The notes: generated from the sequence alone by a model not told the origin. Shown: positions 34,983-43,440, counted from the stretch's first letter. The stretch: 64,000 nucleotides of DNA from Ensifer sp. IC4062 (GCF_020193575.1 NZ_JADYVD010000012.1:62001-126000); one strand, 5' to 3'. Numbers and translations: made by a program.

Positions 34983-35026
34983 GCACGGCAAAAGCCAAGA
35001 GGCATTGGCTTTTGCCGTGCATTTTT
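34983..35026 (+). terminator. Very strong terminator-like hairpin in the acpXL leader
   Basis: GCACGGCAAAAGCCAA (34983-34998) pairs perfectly with TTGGCTTTTGCCGTGC (35005-35020) across a six-base loop, followed by ATTTTT. Only about 40 bases separate it from the acpXL start. It either ends a transcript from upstream (a small RNA or the hemN remnant) or works as an attenuator for acpXL. Confidence 0.85.
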
Positions 35027-35067
35027 CTATAGGGATCGCCAAGACTCGATTTTCAAGAGGTATGCGC

Positions 35068-35349
35068 GTGACAGCAACATTCGACAAGGTCGCCGATATT
35101 ATTGCGGAAACCAGCGAGATCGATCGCGAGACGATCAAGCCGGAAAGCCACACGATCGATGATCTCGGCATTGACAGCCTGGACTTCCTCGACATCGTTT
35201 TTGCGATCGACAAGGAATTCGGGATCAAGATCCCGCTTGAGCAATGGACCCAGGAAGTCAACGAAGGCAAGGTGTCGACGGAGGAATACTTCGTGCTGAA
35301 GAACCTCTGTGCGAAAATCGACGAACTTCGGGCCGCTAAGGCGGAATGA
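35068..35349 (+). CDS. acpXL: Acyl carrier protein AcpXL for the very-long-chain lipid A fatty acid
   Basis: 93 residues. The phosphopantetheine attachment site is S37 in [12 protein letters not shown]. AcpXL carries the growing C28 chain that becomes 27-hydroxyoctacosanoate on rhizobial lipid A. I choose GTG 35068 (giving [14 protein letters not shown]) because AAGAGG lies seven bases upstream, whereas ATG 35062 would be one base from it. Length fits rhizobial AcpXL (about 92-93). Head of the six-gene lipid A acyl cluster; followed by a hairpin terminator at 35493. Confidence 0.95.
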   Translation: MTATFDKVADIIAETSEIDRETIKPESHTIDDLGIDSLDFLDIVFAIDKEFGIKIPLEQWTQEVNEGKVSTEEYFVLKNLCAKIDELRAAKAE

Positions 35350-35492
35350 GGAAAAGTGTGAAGCGGTTTTACGCCTGCATCCCGCTTTACTTTCCTGGAA
35401 CCGTTCACGTTTATGATTTTGGTTTTTCAAACCAAACTCACGTGATCTAAAGCCTGATTGACCTTCCGCTGACGCGGTTCGACCTGTTTCAC

Positions 35493-35540
35493 GATGCCGC
35501 CTGTCGCGTCCCGCGCTTGACAGGCGGCATCGGCGTTTTT
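35493..35540 (+). terminator. Terminator or attenuator between acpXL and fabZXL
   Basis: GATGCCGCCTGTC (35493-35505) and GACAGGCGGCATC (35519-35531) form a perfect 13-bp stem, followed by GGCGTTTTT. It would let acpXL be made in excess of the downstream enzymes. A conserved motif GAAAAGTGTG-A-GCGGTTTT lies at 35351-35370, directly after the acpXL stop. Confidence 0.75.
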
Positions 35541-35574
35541 ACTTGAGCCCGAAACCAAACGGGGATCAGCCTTC

Positions 35575-36051
35575 ATGCTCCTTGAGTACTTCCAGATGAT
35601 CGACCGCGTCGAAACGGTGGATCTTGCGGCGGGCCGCCTGACGGCAAGGTCCGTCGTTCCGGAGAAGAGTCCTGTGTTCGAGGGGCATTTTCCGGGTTAT
35701 CCACTGGTTCCGGGCGTGCTTTTGATCGAGACCATGGCGCAGGCCTCGGGGTTCCTCGTGCTTGCCGCGACGAAATTTGCGGCGATGCCTTTCCTGATGT
35801 CGGTCGACGGCGCCAAGATGCGCACTTTCGTAGAGCCTTCCGCCGAGCTTGAGATCGAGGCGCTGCTGGAGCATGAAGGATCCGGCTTTGCCGTGACCAA
35901 AGCGAAGATCACCTCGGGCGGCAAGAAGATATGCGATGCCCAGTTGAAACTGAGGACGATGCCGTTTGACCAGGTGCCGCTCGGCGATATCGTCCGCAAG
36001 CGCGCCGAGGAACTGGGACTGATGGCCGCGACGGCCGGTTCGGAGAGGTGA
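35575..36051 (+). CDS. fabZXL: 3-hydroxyacyl-ACP dehydratase FabZXL
   Basis: 158 residues of the FabZ hotdog fold. The active-site His is in FEGHFPGYPLVPGVLLIETM and the family Glu is in the central helix start (LLIETMAQASGFLVL). It would dehydrate 3-hydroxyacyl-AcpXL intermediates during elongation of the C28 chain. Two bases separate its TGA from the next start, so it is coupled to the two ketosynthase genes. Confidence 0.93.
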   Translation: MLLEYFQMIDRVETVDLAAGRLTARSVVPEKSPVFEGHFPGYPLVPGVLLIETMAQASGFLVLAATKFAAMPFLMSVDGAKMRTFVEPSAELEIEALLEHEGSGFAVTKAKITSGGKKICDAQLKLRTMPFDQVPLGDIVRKRAEELGLMAATAGSER

Positions 36052-36053
36052 AT

Positions 36054-37256
36054 ATGACGAAATTCGCAAACGACGTGGTGATCACTGGCGTCGGCATTGT
36101 GACGAGCCAGGGTGTCGGCGTCGAGCCGCATGTCGCGCTGTTGAGCGCCGCCGAGCCACCGAAAGCTCGCATCGAGACCGAACGATTCGCGCCTTATCCG
36201 GTCCATCCCCTGCCGGAAATCGACTGGTCCCAGCAGATCGCCAAGCGTGGCGACCAGCGGCAGATGGAAAACTGGCAACGCCTTGGCGTCTTTGCCGCCG
36301 GCCTGGCACTCGATGATGCGGGCTTGAAAGACAATCTCGAAGCCTGCGGCAGCATGGATATGATCGTGGCTGCCGGCGGCGGCGAGCGCGACATCAACGT
36401 CGATTCGCTGATCGTGGACGAGGGACTGAAGCGCAACGACCGCGAGCAGCTCTTGAACGAGAAGCTGACGACGGAACTGCGCCCGACGCTCTTTCTTGCC
36501 CAGCTCTCCAATCTGCTCGCCGGCAATATCTCCATCGTCCACAAGGTGACAGGCTCTTCGCGCACCTTCATGGGTGAGGAGGCTGCCGGCATTTCGGCCT
36601 TCGAAACCGCCTTCGCGCGCATCAAGGCCGGCCAGTCGACCCATACGCTCGTCGGCGGCGCATTTTCCGCCGAACGTATCGATATCATCCTGCTGATCGA
36701 AGCCATCCAGGGCTGTGCTGTTGGCGACTGGCATCCGATCTGGTCGCGCAGTCCGGAGCACGGCGGCGGCCTCATCCTCGGTTCGGTCGGCGCATTCCTC
36801 GTGCTCGAATCGCGTCAATATGCGGAGGCGCGCGGCGCCCGCATCTATGCCTCGATCGAAGCGGTCGGTGGAGACCGCGGCAACCGTCAGGATGGGCGGC
36901 TGGAGGCACGCCTTGCCGATCTGACCGCGCCTGCGACCGCTTTCGAACCGCAGTCGAGCGTCGTCTTTTCCGGCACCAGCGGCTTTCACGATCTCTCCCG
37001 CCGCGAGAAAGCCTTCCTTGAAACGGCACTCGCCGGCAGGCCGGTCCGCGCCTATGGCGGTCTCGTCGGGCATGGCATCGAGGCACAGTTTCCGGTGGGC
37101 CTGGCGCTCGCGGCGCTTTCTCTCGGCCACGCCGCCAAAGTCCCGCCCTTCGATCCCGATGCCGAGGCGGTGATGGCGGCGCCAGCCAAGACAGCGATCG
37201 TGACAACGATTGGCCACGCACGCGGCGAAGGCGTCGCCGTGCTTTCTGCGGAATAA
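36054..37256 (+). CDS. fabF2XL: Ketosynthase-like protein FabF2XL, apparently without catalytic residues
   Basis: 400 residues with the thiolase/KAS fold. At the place where active KAS enzymes have T-A-C-A-S-G it reads VTGSSRTFMGEEAAG, with no Cys. The first catalytic His loop (NAHGTST) is replaced by FSGTSGFHD; the last region YGGLVGHGIEAQFPVG keeps a His. It therefore looks like the inactive partner of the next gene, as KS-beta/chain-length factors are in type II polyketide synthases. ATG 36054 follows GAGAGG. The name follows the published rhizobial cluster; the catalytic argument is mine from sequence. Confidence 0.9.
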   Translation: MTKFANDVVITGVGIVTSQGVGVEPHVALLSAAEPPKARIETERFAPYPVHPLPEIDWSQQIAKRGDQRQMENWQRLGVFAAGLALDDAGLKDNLEACGSMDMIVAAGGGERDINVDSLIVDEGLKRNDREQLLNEKLTTELRPTLFLAQLSNLLAGNISIVHKVTGSSRTFMGEEAAGISAFETAFARIKAGQSTHTLVGGAFSAERIDIILLIEAIQGCAVGDWHPIWSRSPEHGGGLILGSVGAFLVLESRQYAEARGARIYASIEAVGGDRGNRQDGRLEARLADLTAPATAFEPQSSVVFSGTSGFHDLSRREKAFLETALAGRPVRAYGGLVGHGIEAQFPVGLALAALSLGHAAKVPPFDPDAEAVMAAPAKTAIVTTIGHARGEGVAVLSAE

Positions 37257-37268
37257 GGGGCTCGAACC

Positions 37269-38552
37269 ATGAGCAAGGCATATACGGATCATCTCGGCCG
37301 CCCGATCGTCGCCGTTACCGGCATGGGCGTAATCACCTCGCTCGGCCAGGGTCTCGAAGACAACTGGGCGGCGCTTTCAGGCGGCGTTTCCGGTATCCAC
37401 AAGATCACCCGCTTCCCGACCGAGGGCCTTTCGACGCGCATCAGCGGCACGGTCGATTTCATCGAACTGCCGGCGGAGAATGCGGTTGAGCGCTCCTATG
37501 CGATGGCACGCGAAACGACGCTGGAGGCCCTGGCGCAGGCCGGGCTTTCCGGTGATTTCAATGGTCCGCTGTTCCTCGCTGCCCCGCCGATCGAACCGGA
37601 ATGGAGCGCACGCTTCGAGCTTGCCGACCGTTCGCCGCCGTCCGAGCGGCCCGGCGACGCCTATAACCGCTTCCTTGCTGCCATGCGCCAGAAGGCGGAT
37701 CCGGTATTCCACGAGGCCGTGCTCTTCGGTTCGATCTCTGAGCGGCTTGCCGACCGTTTCGGCACCCGCGGCCTGCCGGTCACCCTTTCGACCGCCTGCG
37801 CTTCCGGTGCGACCGCGATCCAGCTCGGTGTTGAGGCGATCCGCCAGGGCCGCACGGATCGCGCCTTGACGGTTGCAACCGACGGCTCGGTCAGCGCGGA
37901 GGCGCTGATCCGCTTCTCGCTGCTCTCCGCGCTGTCGACCCAGAACGATCCGCCGGAGAAGGCTTCGAAACCCTTCACCAAGGACCGCGACGGTTTCGTC
38001 ATTGCCGAAGGTGCCGCGACGCTGGTGCTTGAATCTCTGGAAGCGGCGATTGCGCGCGGCGCTCGCATCTACGGCATCCTCAAGGGCTGCGGCGAAAAGG
38101 CTGACCTCTTCCACCGCACGCGCTCGTCTCCGGACGGCGGCCCGGCGATCGCCACGATCCGCGCAGCGCTCGAGGATGCCGGCATCGACGAGAGCGGCAT
38201 CGGTTATATCAATGCCCACGGCACCTCGACGCCAGAGAACGACAAGATGGAATATCTGTCGATGTCGTCCGTCTTCGGCGAGCGTCTGCCGACGATCCCG
38301 GTTTCGTCGAACAAGTCGATGATCGGCCATACGCTGACGGCCGCCGGTGCGGTCGAGGCGGTCTTCTCGCTGCAGACGATGCTGACCGGCACGCTGCCGC
38401 CGACGATCAACTACCAGAACCCCGATCCGGCAATCGTTCTCGACGTGGTGCCGAATGCGAAGCGCAGCCAGCAGGTCACTGCCGTGCTGTCGAACTCCTT
38501 CGGCTTCGGTGGTCAGAACGCCAGCTTGGTCATGACCGCCGAGCCGGCTTGA
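37269..38552 (+). CDS. fabF1XL: Active 3-oxoacyl-ACP synthase FabF1XL
   Basis: 427 residues with the full KAS II triad: C177 in LSTACASGATAIQLG, His in INAHGTSTPENDKMEY and His in SSNKSMIGHTLTAAGAVE. An N-terminal VTGMGVITSLG start and NSFGFGGQNASLV end are canonical. It is ~15 residues longer than standard FabF. With FabF2XL it is expected to extend AcpXL-bound acyl chains to C26-C28. Twelve bases after FabF2XL. Confidence 0.95.
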   Translation: MSKAYTDHLGRPIVAVTGMGVITSLGQGLEDNWAALSGGVSGIHKITRFPTEGLSTRISGTVDFIELPAENAVERSYAMARETTLEALAQAGLSGDFNGPLFLAAPPIEPEWSARFELADRSPPSERPGDAYNRFLAAMRQKADPVFHEAVLFGSISERLADRFGTRGLPVTLSTACASGATAIQLGVEAIRQGRTDRALTVATDGSVSAEALIRFSLLSALSTQNDPPEKASKPFTKDRDGFVIAEGAATLVLESLEAAIARGARIYGILKGCGEKADLFHRTRSSPDGGPAIATIRAALEDAGIDESGIGYINAHGTSTPENDKMEYLSMSSVFGERLPTIPVSSNKSMIGHTLTAAGAVEAVFSLQTMLTGTLPPTINYQNPDPAIVLDVVPNAKRSQQVTAVLSNSFGFGGQNASLVMTAEPA

Positions 38553-38565
38553 GGATGGCGCAACC

Positions 38566-38730
38566 GCTACCCCTCTGGCCTGCCGGCCATCTCCCCCACA
38601 AGGGGGGAGAATGGATGTGGCGCTCCCCAGTGCCAATCTGGAGACTGGCGACCTTCTGTTGGAGCGAATAGGTTGCCGCGAGTCGATCTCCCCCTTGTGG
38701 GGGAGATGGCCGGCAGGCCAGAGGGGGGTG
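38566..38730. repeat. Composite inverted repeat (family C), intergenic copy
   Basis: Left arm 38566-38611 (CTACCCCTCTGGCCTGCCGG, then CCATCTCCCCCACAAGGGGG) and right arm 38683-38730 (ATCTCCCCCTTGTGGGGGAG, then ATGGCCGGCAGGCCAGAGGG) about 70 bases apart. Same element as the two inside cobN. Sits between fabF1XL and the alcohol dehydrogenase gene. Confidence 0.9.
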
Positions 38731-38822
38731 AAACGTCGGCGCTGGCCTGACGCGTCCAGAATACATGCATAAGCCCTAAACACGACTAGCCGCTCGACGA
38801 CGGAATACTCAAAGGAAACACC

Positions 38823-39851
38823 ATGCGCGCCCTGCAACTGCTCGATGACCGCAAGCTTGAAATCACAGACCTTCCGGAACCGGAAGCGCCGGGTGCCGGT
38901 GAAGTCACGCTGCGCGTCAAAGCGGTCGCGCTCAACCATATCGACGTCTGGGGTTGGCGTGGCATGGCCTTTGCCAAGCGCAAGATGCCGCTGGTGATCG
39001 GTGCGGAAGCCTCCGGCGTGGTCGAGAGCATCGGCCCGGGCGTCGCCAATGTCCTGCCCGGCCAGCTCGTTTCGATCTATGGCGCGCGCACCTGCGGGCT
39101 GTGCCGCGCCTGCCGCGAGGGACGCGACAATCTCTGCGAACACGTAAGCGGCGTGCACGGCTTCCACCTCGACGGTTTCGCGCAGCAACTGGTGAACCTC
39201 CCGGCGCGCTTGCTCGTTCCGGCTCCTCCGGGCGTCGATGCCATCGGGGCTGCGCTGGCGCCCGTCACCTTCGGCACGGTCGAGCACATGCTCTTCGACA
39301 ACGCCAAGCTCGAACCCGGCGAAACGATCCTCGTCCATGCGGGCGGTTCCGGCATCGGCACGGCGGCGATTCAGCTTGCCAAGAAGATCGGCTGCACAGT
39401 GATCACCACCGTCGGGTCGGACGACAAGATCGAGAAGGCCAAGGCGCTCGGCGCCGATCACGTCATCAACTACCGCACCGACCGCTTCGAGGGTGTGGTC
39501 CGCAAGCTCACCAAGAAGAAGGGCGTCGATGTCGTCTTCGAACATGTCGGCAAAGACACCTGGGCAGGCTCGATGCTGTCGATGAAGCGGGGAGGCCGGC
39601 TCGTCACTTGCGGCTCGACTTCCGGCGTTTCGACTGACATGAACCTGATGATGCTCTTCCAGCAGCAGTTGAAGCTGCTCGGCTCCTTCGGGTGCCGTAT
39701 GGAAAACATGGCGAACGCGATGCAGAAGATGGGCCGTGGCCTCGTGCATCCAGTGATCGATACGGAAGTCGGCTTTAACGATATCGATCGCGCGCTGGAG
39801 CGGATGGAATCGCGTCAGGTCTTCGGCAAGATCATCCTTCGGATGGACTGA
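38823..39851 (+). CDS. adh2XL: Zinc-type alcohol dehydrogenase/enoyl reductase of the acpXL cluster
   Basis: 342 residues of the medium-chain dehydrogenase family. GroES-like half with IGAEASGVVESIGPGVANVL and the structural zinc Cys set CGLCRACREGRDNLC; Rossmann half with VHAGGSGIGTAAIQLAKKIG. The substrate position (NHIDVWGWRGMAF) lacks the usual catalytic-zinc Cys, resembling quinone oxidoreductase/enoyl reductase members. In the lipid A cluster it is a good candidate for the enoyl-AcpXL reduction step; inference. Separated from fabF1XL by the family C repeat. Confidence 0.88.
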   Translation: MRALQLLDDRKLEITDLPEPEAPGAGEVTLRVKAVALNHIDVWGWRGMAFAKRKMPLVIGAEASGVVESIGPGVANVLPGQLVSIYGARTCGLCRACREGRDNLCEHVSGVHGFHLDGFAQQLVNLPARLLVPAPPGVDAIGAALAPVTFGTVEHMLFDNAKLEPGETILVHAGGSGIGTAAIQLAKKIGCTVITTVGSDDKIEKAKALGADHVINYRTDRFEGVVRKLTKKKGVDVVFEHVGKDTWAGSMLSMKRGGRLVTCGSTSGVSTDMNLMMLFQQQLKLLGSFGCRMENMANAMQKMGRGLVHPVIDTEVGFNDIDRALERMESRQVFGKIILRMD

Positions 39852-39856
39852 ACATC

Positions 39857-40786
39857 GTGCGGATGCTGATCACGCGGCTGGTGCTGGCCGCCAACCATTT
39901 TTGGCAATGGCTGATTGCGCAGCTCGTGTTCCTGCTGCTGACTGTTCTGAAGCTCTTCCCGGCTGACACGGCGATCAACTTCATGGATCGCGTCGCCCGC
40001 TGGATCGGCCCGAAGACCGGACGTCACAAGCTGACGCTCACCAATCTGCGCAACGCCTTTCCGGAAAAGAGCGAGGCGGAGCTTCAGGAGATTGCGCTCG
40101 ATAGCTGGGGCAATATGGGCCGAATGGCGGCGGAATATGTCTTCCTCGACCAACTCTTCGATTTCGATCCATACCGGTCGGAGCCGGGCAGGGTGGAGGT
40201 CTCCGGCATCCCGCTGTTCCTGGATCTGCGCGACAATCCGCGGCCCTTCATCGTCTTTACCGCGCACAGCGGCAACTTCGAGATGCTACCTGTCGCGGGC
40301 TCGGCCTTCGGCCTCGACGTCACGGTCCTCTTCCGCCCGCCGAACAACCCGTACATGGCCGACAAGGTCTTCGAGTTTCGGAAGGCGCGGATGGGCAATC
40401 TCGTGCCCTCTCACGCAGGTTCCTCCTTCGCGCTCGCCCGGCAGCTCGAGCGCGGCGGTGGTGTCGGCGTTCTGGTCGACCAGAAGTTCCGCAAGGGACT
40501 GAAGACGAAGTTCTTCGGCCGGGACGTGCAGACCAATCCGCTGCTTGCCAAACTGGTGCGTCAATTCAACTGCGAGGTCTATCCAGCCCGCTGCATCCGT
40601 CTCCCCGGCGGTCGTTTCCGGCTGGAGCTTGAACCGGCGATTACGATCCCGCGCCGGACGGACGGCAGCGTCGACGTCAACGCCACCGCACAGATGCTGA
40701 ACGACAAGGTCGAGAGCTGGGTCCGTGAATATCCGGGCCAATGGCTCTGGTATCACGACCGCTGGAACATCAAGCGCAGCCTGTAA
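39857..40786 (+). CDS. lpxXL: Lipid A VLCFA acyltransferase LpxXL
   Basis: 309 residues from GTG 39857, six bases after the dehydrogenase. LpxL/HtrB-type acyltransferase with an N-terminal membrane anchor (LIAQLVFLLLTVLKLFP) and the catalytic HX4E motif H137-SGNF-E142, followed by FRPPNNPYMADKVFEFRKAR and GVLVDQKFRKGLKTKFFGR. It transfers the 27-hydroxyoctacosanoyl group from AcpXL to lipid A at the inner membrane. Last gene of the cluster. Confidence 0.95.
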   Translation: MRMLITRLVLAANHFWQWLIAQLVFLLLTVLKLFPADTAINFMDRVARWIGPKTGRHKLTLTNLRNAFPEKSEAELQEIALDSWGNMGRMAAEYVFLDQLFDFDPYRSEPGRVEVSGIPLFLDLRDNPRPFIVFTAHSGNFEMLPVAGSAFGLDVTVLFRPPNNPYMADKVFEFRKARMGNLVPSHAGSSFALARQLERGGGVGVLVDQKFRKGLKTKFFGRDVQTNPLLAKLVRQFNCEVYPARCIRLPGGRFRLELEPAITIPRRTDGSVDVNATAQMLNDKVESWVREYPGQWLWYHDRWNIKRSL

Positions 40787-41163
40787 ACGTCCTCCGGCTA
40801 GCCCATTCAAGGCGCCGCCTTGTTGCGTGTCGCAAGGTTCCGGGTGCCAGCAGCAACTGGACGAGGTGGCGGAACATATCGCCGTGCTTGCTGGCACTTC
40901 GAATGCGACCCCTGTTCGCTCGGCGCGTCCGCAACATCTCCTATCGCGATCCGACTGCTCCGGCGTTCTCCTGTTGAACGATGGCGCGATGCGTGTAAAC
41001 TCATCGTTGTAGTTCGGGGGCGACTGCAAGCGCTTTGGGTAGCGAGCGCAGCGCAGTTACGCGTGGCATTGAGGGGGAATCATCAAAATCTGAGTCTGTC
41101 TGCAACACCGTCTATCTTGAAGTGCATCGACGCGGCCTGGCCGTGGGGGAATGGGGATTCGAA
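40787..41163. other. Intergenic region, no gene seen
   Basis: About 380 bases between lpxXL and the PAS gene. Short overlapping frames in several phases have Arg/Ser-rich composition and look non-coding. A palindromic GCGCCGCCTTGTTGCGTGTC-type stretch near 40811 is not clearly a terminator. Nothing else recognised. Confidence 0.5.
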
Positions 41164-41874
41164 TTGAACGCACTGATTGAGCTGTTCTGGTTCAAGTATT
41201 CACAGTTGCAGTATGCCGTGAAAGCGGCGGACGAACATCTGATCGGTATTCTGGATCGTGAGCTCGATCCCATCCTGAAGGCAGTTTACGACCAGAAGGC
41301 CGTTAGCATCGAAGATGCCCGCCTGCAGTTTCACTTCCTTATCGATATCTTGCGCGCAGAGGCGGCAGATATGGCTTGCGTGCTGCGCCATTCGAAGTTG
41401 CTTCAATCGCTGATCGATCGATATTTCGCGGCGACTGGAGTGGCGGATCTCACCGGTCTCGACCTCGAGGGCCCAGCGAGATTGCCCAGCAAGGGGCTCG
41501 CCGACGAAGGACTGCTCAACGAAGCGATTCTCGACTGTCTTCCCGACCGGATCGCCGTCATCACGCCGGACTACCGCTATCTCTACACCAACCCGGCCAA
41601 TGCGAGCCATCTGGAGAGCAGGCCGATGGACCTCATCGGCCGGCATATCGTCGAGTTCATCGGTCTCCAACGCTTCGAACAGCGGGTGAAGGCCTATCTC
41701 GACCGTTGCTTCGGCGGCGAAGTCGTCGAGTACACTTTTGCCAAGAATGTCGATGCGCGCACGGTTGTGGTTCGATGTCGCATGACGCCGTGCCTATCGA
41801 GCAACAGCAAGCTGATCGGCGCCATCCTGGTGATCCAGGAACATGCGGACCGGCGCAGGGCGATTGCCGCCTGA
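41164..41874 (+). CDS. PAS-domain protein
   Basis: About 236 residues from TTG 41164 (open from 41035). The N-terminal half is helical (LIELFWFKYSQLQYAVKAAD, then ARLQFHFLIDILRAEAADM). The C-terminal ~115 residues are a PAS fold (AILDCLPDRIAVITPDYRYL, YTNPANASHLESRPMDLIGR, then HIVEFIGLQRFEQRVKAYLD). No output domain such as kinase, GGDEF or HTH, so it may be a sensor module acting through partners. Borders the decay zone of microaerobic genes, which makes a redox/oxygen role conceivable. Confidence 0.75.
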   Translation: MNALIELFWFKYSQLQYAVKAADEHLIGILDRELDPILKAVYDQKAVSIEDARLQFHFLIDILRAEAADMACVLRHSKLLQSLIDRYFAATGVADLTGLDLEGPARLPSKGLADEGLLNEAILDCLPDRIAVITPDYRYLYTNPANASHLESRPMDLIGRHIVEFIGLQRFEQRVKAYLDRCFGGEVVEYTFAKNVDARTVVVRCRMTPCLSSNSKLIGAILVIQEHADRRRAIAA

Positions 41875-41944
41875 GCGTTGAGGGGTAGGCGAAGCGGACC
41901 TTACGTGCGGGCGTCTCCCGCCTTTTACGGCACCTCGCGTCCAT

Positions 41945-42381
41945 TTAAAGGAATTTGGCCGTCGGTTCGCCACCGAGGTGCTGGACGAGGATCCCCCGCA
42001 AGCACTCCTGCTCGAAGCTGATGTGCCGCCGCACGCTGGTGAAGAAGCCGCGCAACATGTAACCGGCGGTCTCGGCATTGACGGTACTGTCGGCCGCCCC
42101 CAGGCGAGCCAGCATTTCGGTCAGTTCCTCGGCGAAACACTCGTCTTCGCAGTGCTCGTATTTCAGGCGGTCCAGTAGGGCACGCGCGGAAGCGTCGTCC
42201 GCAAAGCGTTGCTCGATCCAGGCAAAAACCCGCTGTTCCTCTCCGACATGAGGAGCCCGCATCATCGGTCCGATCACCTATAGCCACAGGTCTCGCAGCT
42301 GATCTCCTCCGGCAGGCTGTGGGCAATCGCCTCCAGGCTGTCGCAGAGCGCGAGCTGATCATGGTGGGCGCTGGCCAGCCA
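41945..42381 (-). pseudogene. Hemerythrin-like protein remnant
   Basis: On the minus strand the first fragment reads WLASAHHDQLALCDSLEAIA, then HSLPEEISCETCGYR and a stop. A second frame (from ATG 42277) resumes with MRAPHVGEEQRVFAWIEQRF and continues through YEHCEDECFAEELTEML and FFTSVRRHISFEQECL. The His/Glu spacing (HxxD, YEHCEDE, HISFEQE) fits a hemerythrin HHE four-helix bundle. No start remains upstream of the first fragment, and the frame change near 42280 breaks the gene; residual translation of the 110-residue part is possible. Confidence 0.7.
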
Positions 42382-42542
42382 GGCCAACGGTTACACCGGC
42401 GGCTCTCCTGATGCAGGGAGGCCGCGCTCTGCTCGGTAGCGTTCGGCCGTTGATCTTATTCTCATGCGCTGCGGCCCTTCCCACCATCGCCTGACGTGCA
42501 GCCTTCCATGCTCGCAAGATACGTCAACGCGGCAGGGCCAGC

Positions 42543-42556
42543 TTGATCTGGATCAA
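42543..42556. promoter_or_regulatory. FixK/FNR-type box before the fixN remnant
   Basis: TTGATCTGGATCAA is a perfect match to the symmetrical anaerobox TTGAT-N4-ATCAA, 102 bases before the fixN ATG. It has survived although the gene has not. Confidence 0.85.
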
Positions 42557-42657
42557 GGTTGACGATGAGCGATTCTGACAAATCAGGGCAGGTTGCAGCG
42601 GCTTGCGCCGTTTTGATGCGCCGTCGTCAGCGATTTGAGAAAGTTGGGGACCCAACC

Positions 42658-42799
42658 ATGAAATATACATTCGAGATGATCGTGCTCGGGGTTCGAAGAG
42701 CTACTCCGCCTTCTCGGGCGTTCAGGACGCGCTGACACAGTGGTGGTACGGGCACAACGCTGTCGGCTTCTTCCTGACGGCCGGCTTCCTGGCGATGAG
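42658..42799 (+). pseudogene. fixN: fixN remnant (cbb3 cytochrome oxidase subunit I)
   Basis: ATG 42658 starts [11 protein letters not shown], like the FixN N-terminus. After six bases it jumps to [20 protein letters not shown], then [13 protein letters not shown], the internal FixN segment around a haem-ligand His. Several hundred codons between these two parts and all later sequence are missing, so this is an internally deleted remnant. fixO, fixQ and fixP are not seen. Confidence 0.85.
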
Positions 42800-42992
42800 G
42801 GGCACGAGGTCTCGCGTATTAAAAGGCGCGAGGCCTTTTGGCGCAAGGGTCACCTGGATGTCGGACTCGCTATTGTTACCCGTCAGGTTCATCATCGATG
42901 GGAACACCCGCGGGGGAAGGGAGTTCAGGTTCCACAGCGCCCTGTGCGCGTCTTCACTAGATGCGCGGCGCCGTAGAGAGGAGAAAATCGAG

Positions 42993-43079
42993 ATGTCACC
43001 AGAGTGGCCAATGTTCATTCTACAGTGCATCGTCGTCTTCGGCCTCGTCAGTGCGCTGTTCATCCGGTTCGGCGAGTAG
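42993..43079 (+). CDS. Possible 28-residue single-span membrane peptide
   Basis: ATG 42993 follows GAGAGGAGAAAATCGAG and encodes [20 protein letters not shown] and ALFIRFGE, one hydrophobic helix with a short charged end. It has the look of small subunits associated with membrane oxidases, and it lies after the fixN remnant, but I do not recognise a family. It could equally be a fragment. Confidence 0.35.
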   Translation: MSPEWPMFILQCIVVFGLVSALFIRFGE

Positions 43080-43086
43080 CACCCGC

Positions 43087-43440
43087 TTACCGGGCCGACC
43101 AGACCGCGAGCTCGTATCCGTCCGGGTCGGCGAAATGGAAGCGGCGGCCGCCGGGGAAGGCATAGATCGGCTTGACGATCTTGCCGCCGGCCGCTTCCAC
43201 CTTCCGCACCGCCTCCTCAAGATCGTCGGCATAGACGATGACGAGCGGCCCGCCGCTTCGGACCGGACCAAGTGTCGTGAAGCCGCCCGTCAGGCGACCG
43301 TCTGCGAATTCGCAATATTCCGGGCCATAGTCGGTGAAGGTCCAACCGAAGGTGCCGCCGTAAAAGGCCTTGCTTGCTTCGATGCTCGCCACGTTGAACT
43401 CGATATAGTCGATGCGGCGGTCGTTGGCCTTGTTGCTCAT
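43087..43440 (-). CDS. VOC/glyoxalase-superfamily protein
   Basis: 117 residues. Single vicinal-oxygen-chelate domain: YIEFNVASIEASKAFYGGTF near the start, then GGPLVIVYADDLEEAVRKVE and GRRFHFADPDGYELAVWS. Start ATG 43440 overlaps the stop of the SRPBCC gene by four bases (ATGA). Such pairs are common in soil bacteria, often under ArsR or AraC regulators; function not defined. Confidence 0.88.
   Translation of the reverse strand: MSNKANDRRIDYIEFNVASIEASKAFYGGTFGWTFTDYGPEYCEFADGRLTGGFTTLGPVRSGGPLVIVYADDLEEAVRKVEAAGGKIVKPIYAFPGGRRFHFADPDGYELAVWSAR

Larger units (their letters stand above)
42382..43086. other. Decayed region with fixN remnant and FixK box
   Basis: Between the hemerythrin remnant and the VOC gene. 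It holds a FixK/FNR box (42543-42556), a fixN remnant (42658-42799), about 190 bases with no recognisable coding, and a 28-codon ORF (42993-43079). An AAAAGGCGCGAGGCCTTTT hairpin lies near 42820. Confidence 0.6.

Noticed and set aside
42722-43063. 113-codon minus-strand frame over the fixN remnant
   Set aside because: It runs across the recognisable fixN segment in antisense and matches nothing I know; judged a shadow of decayed DNA.
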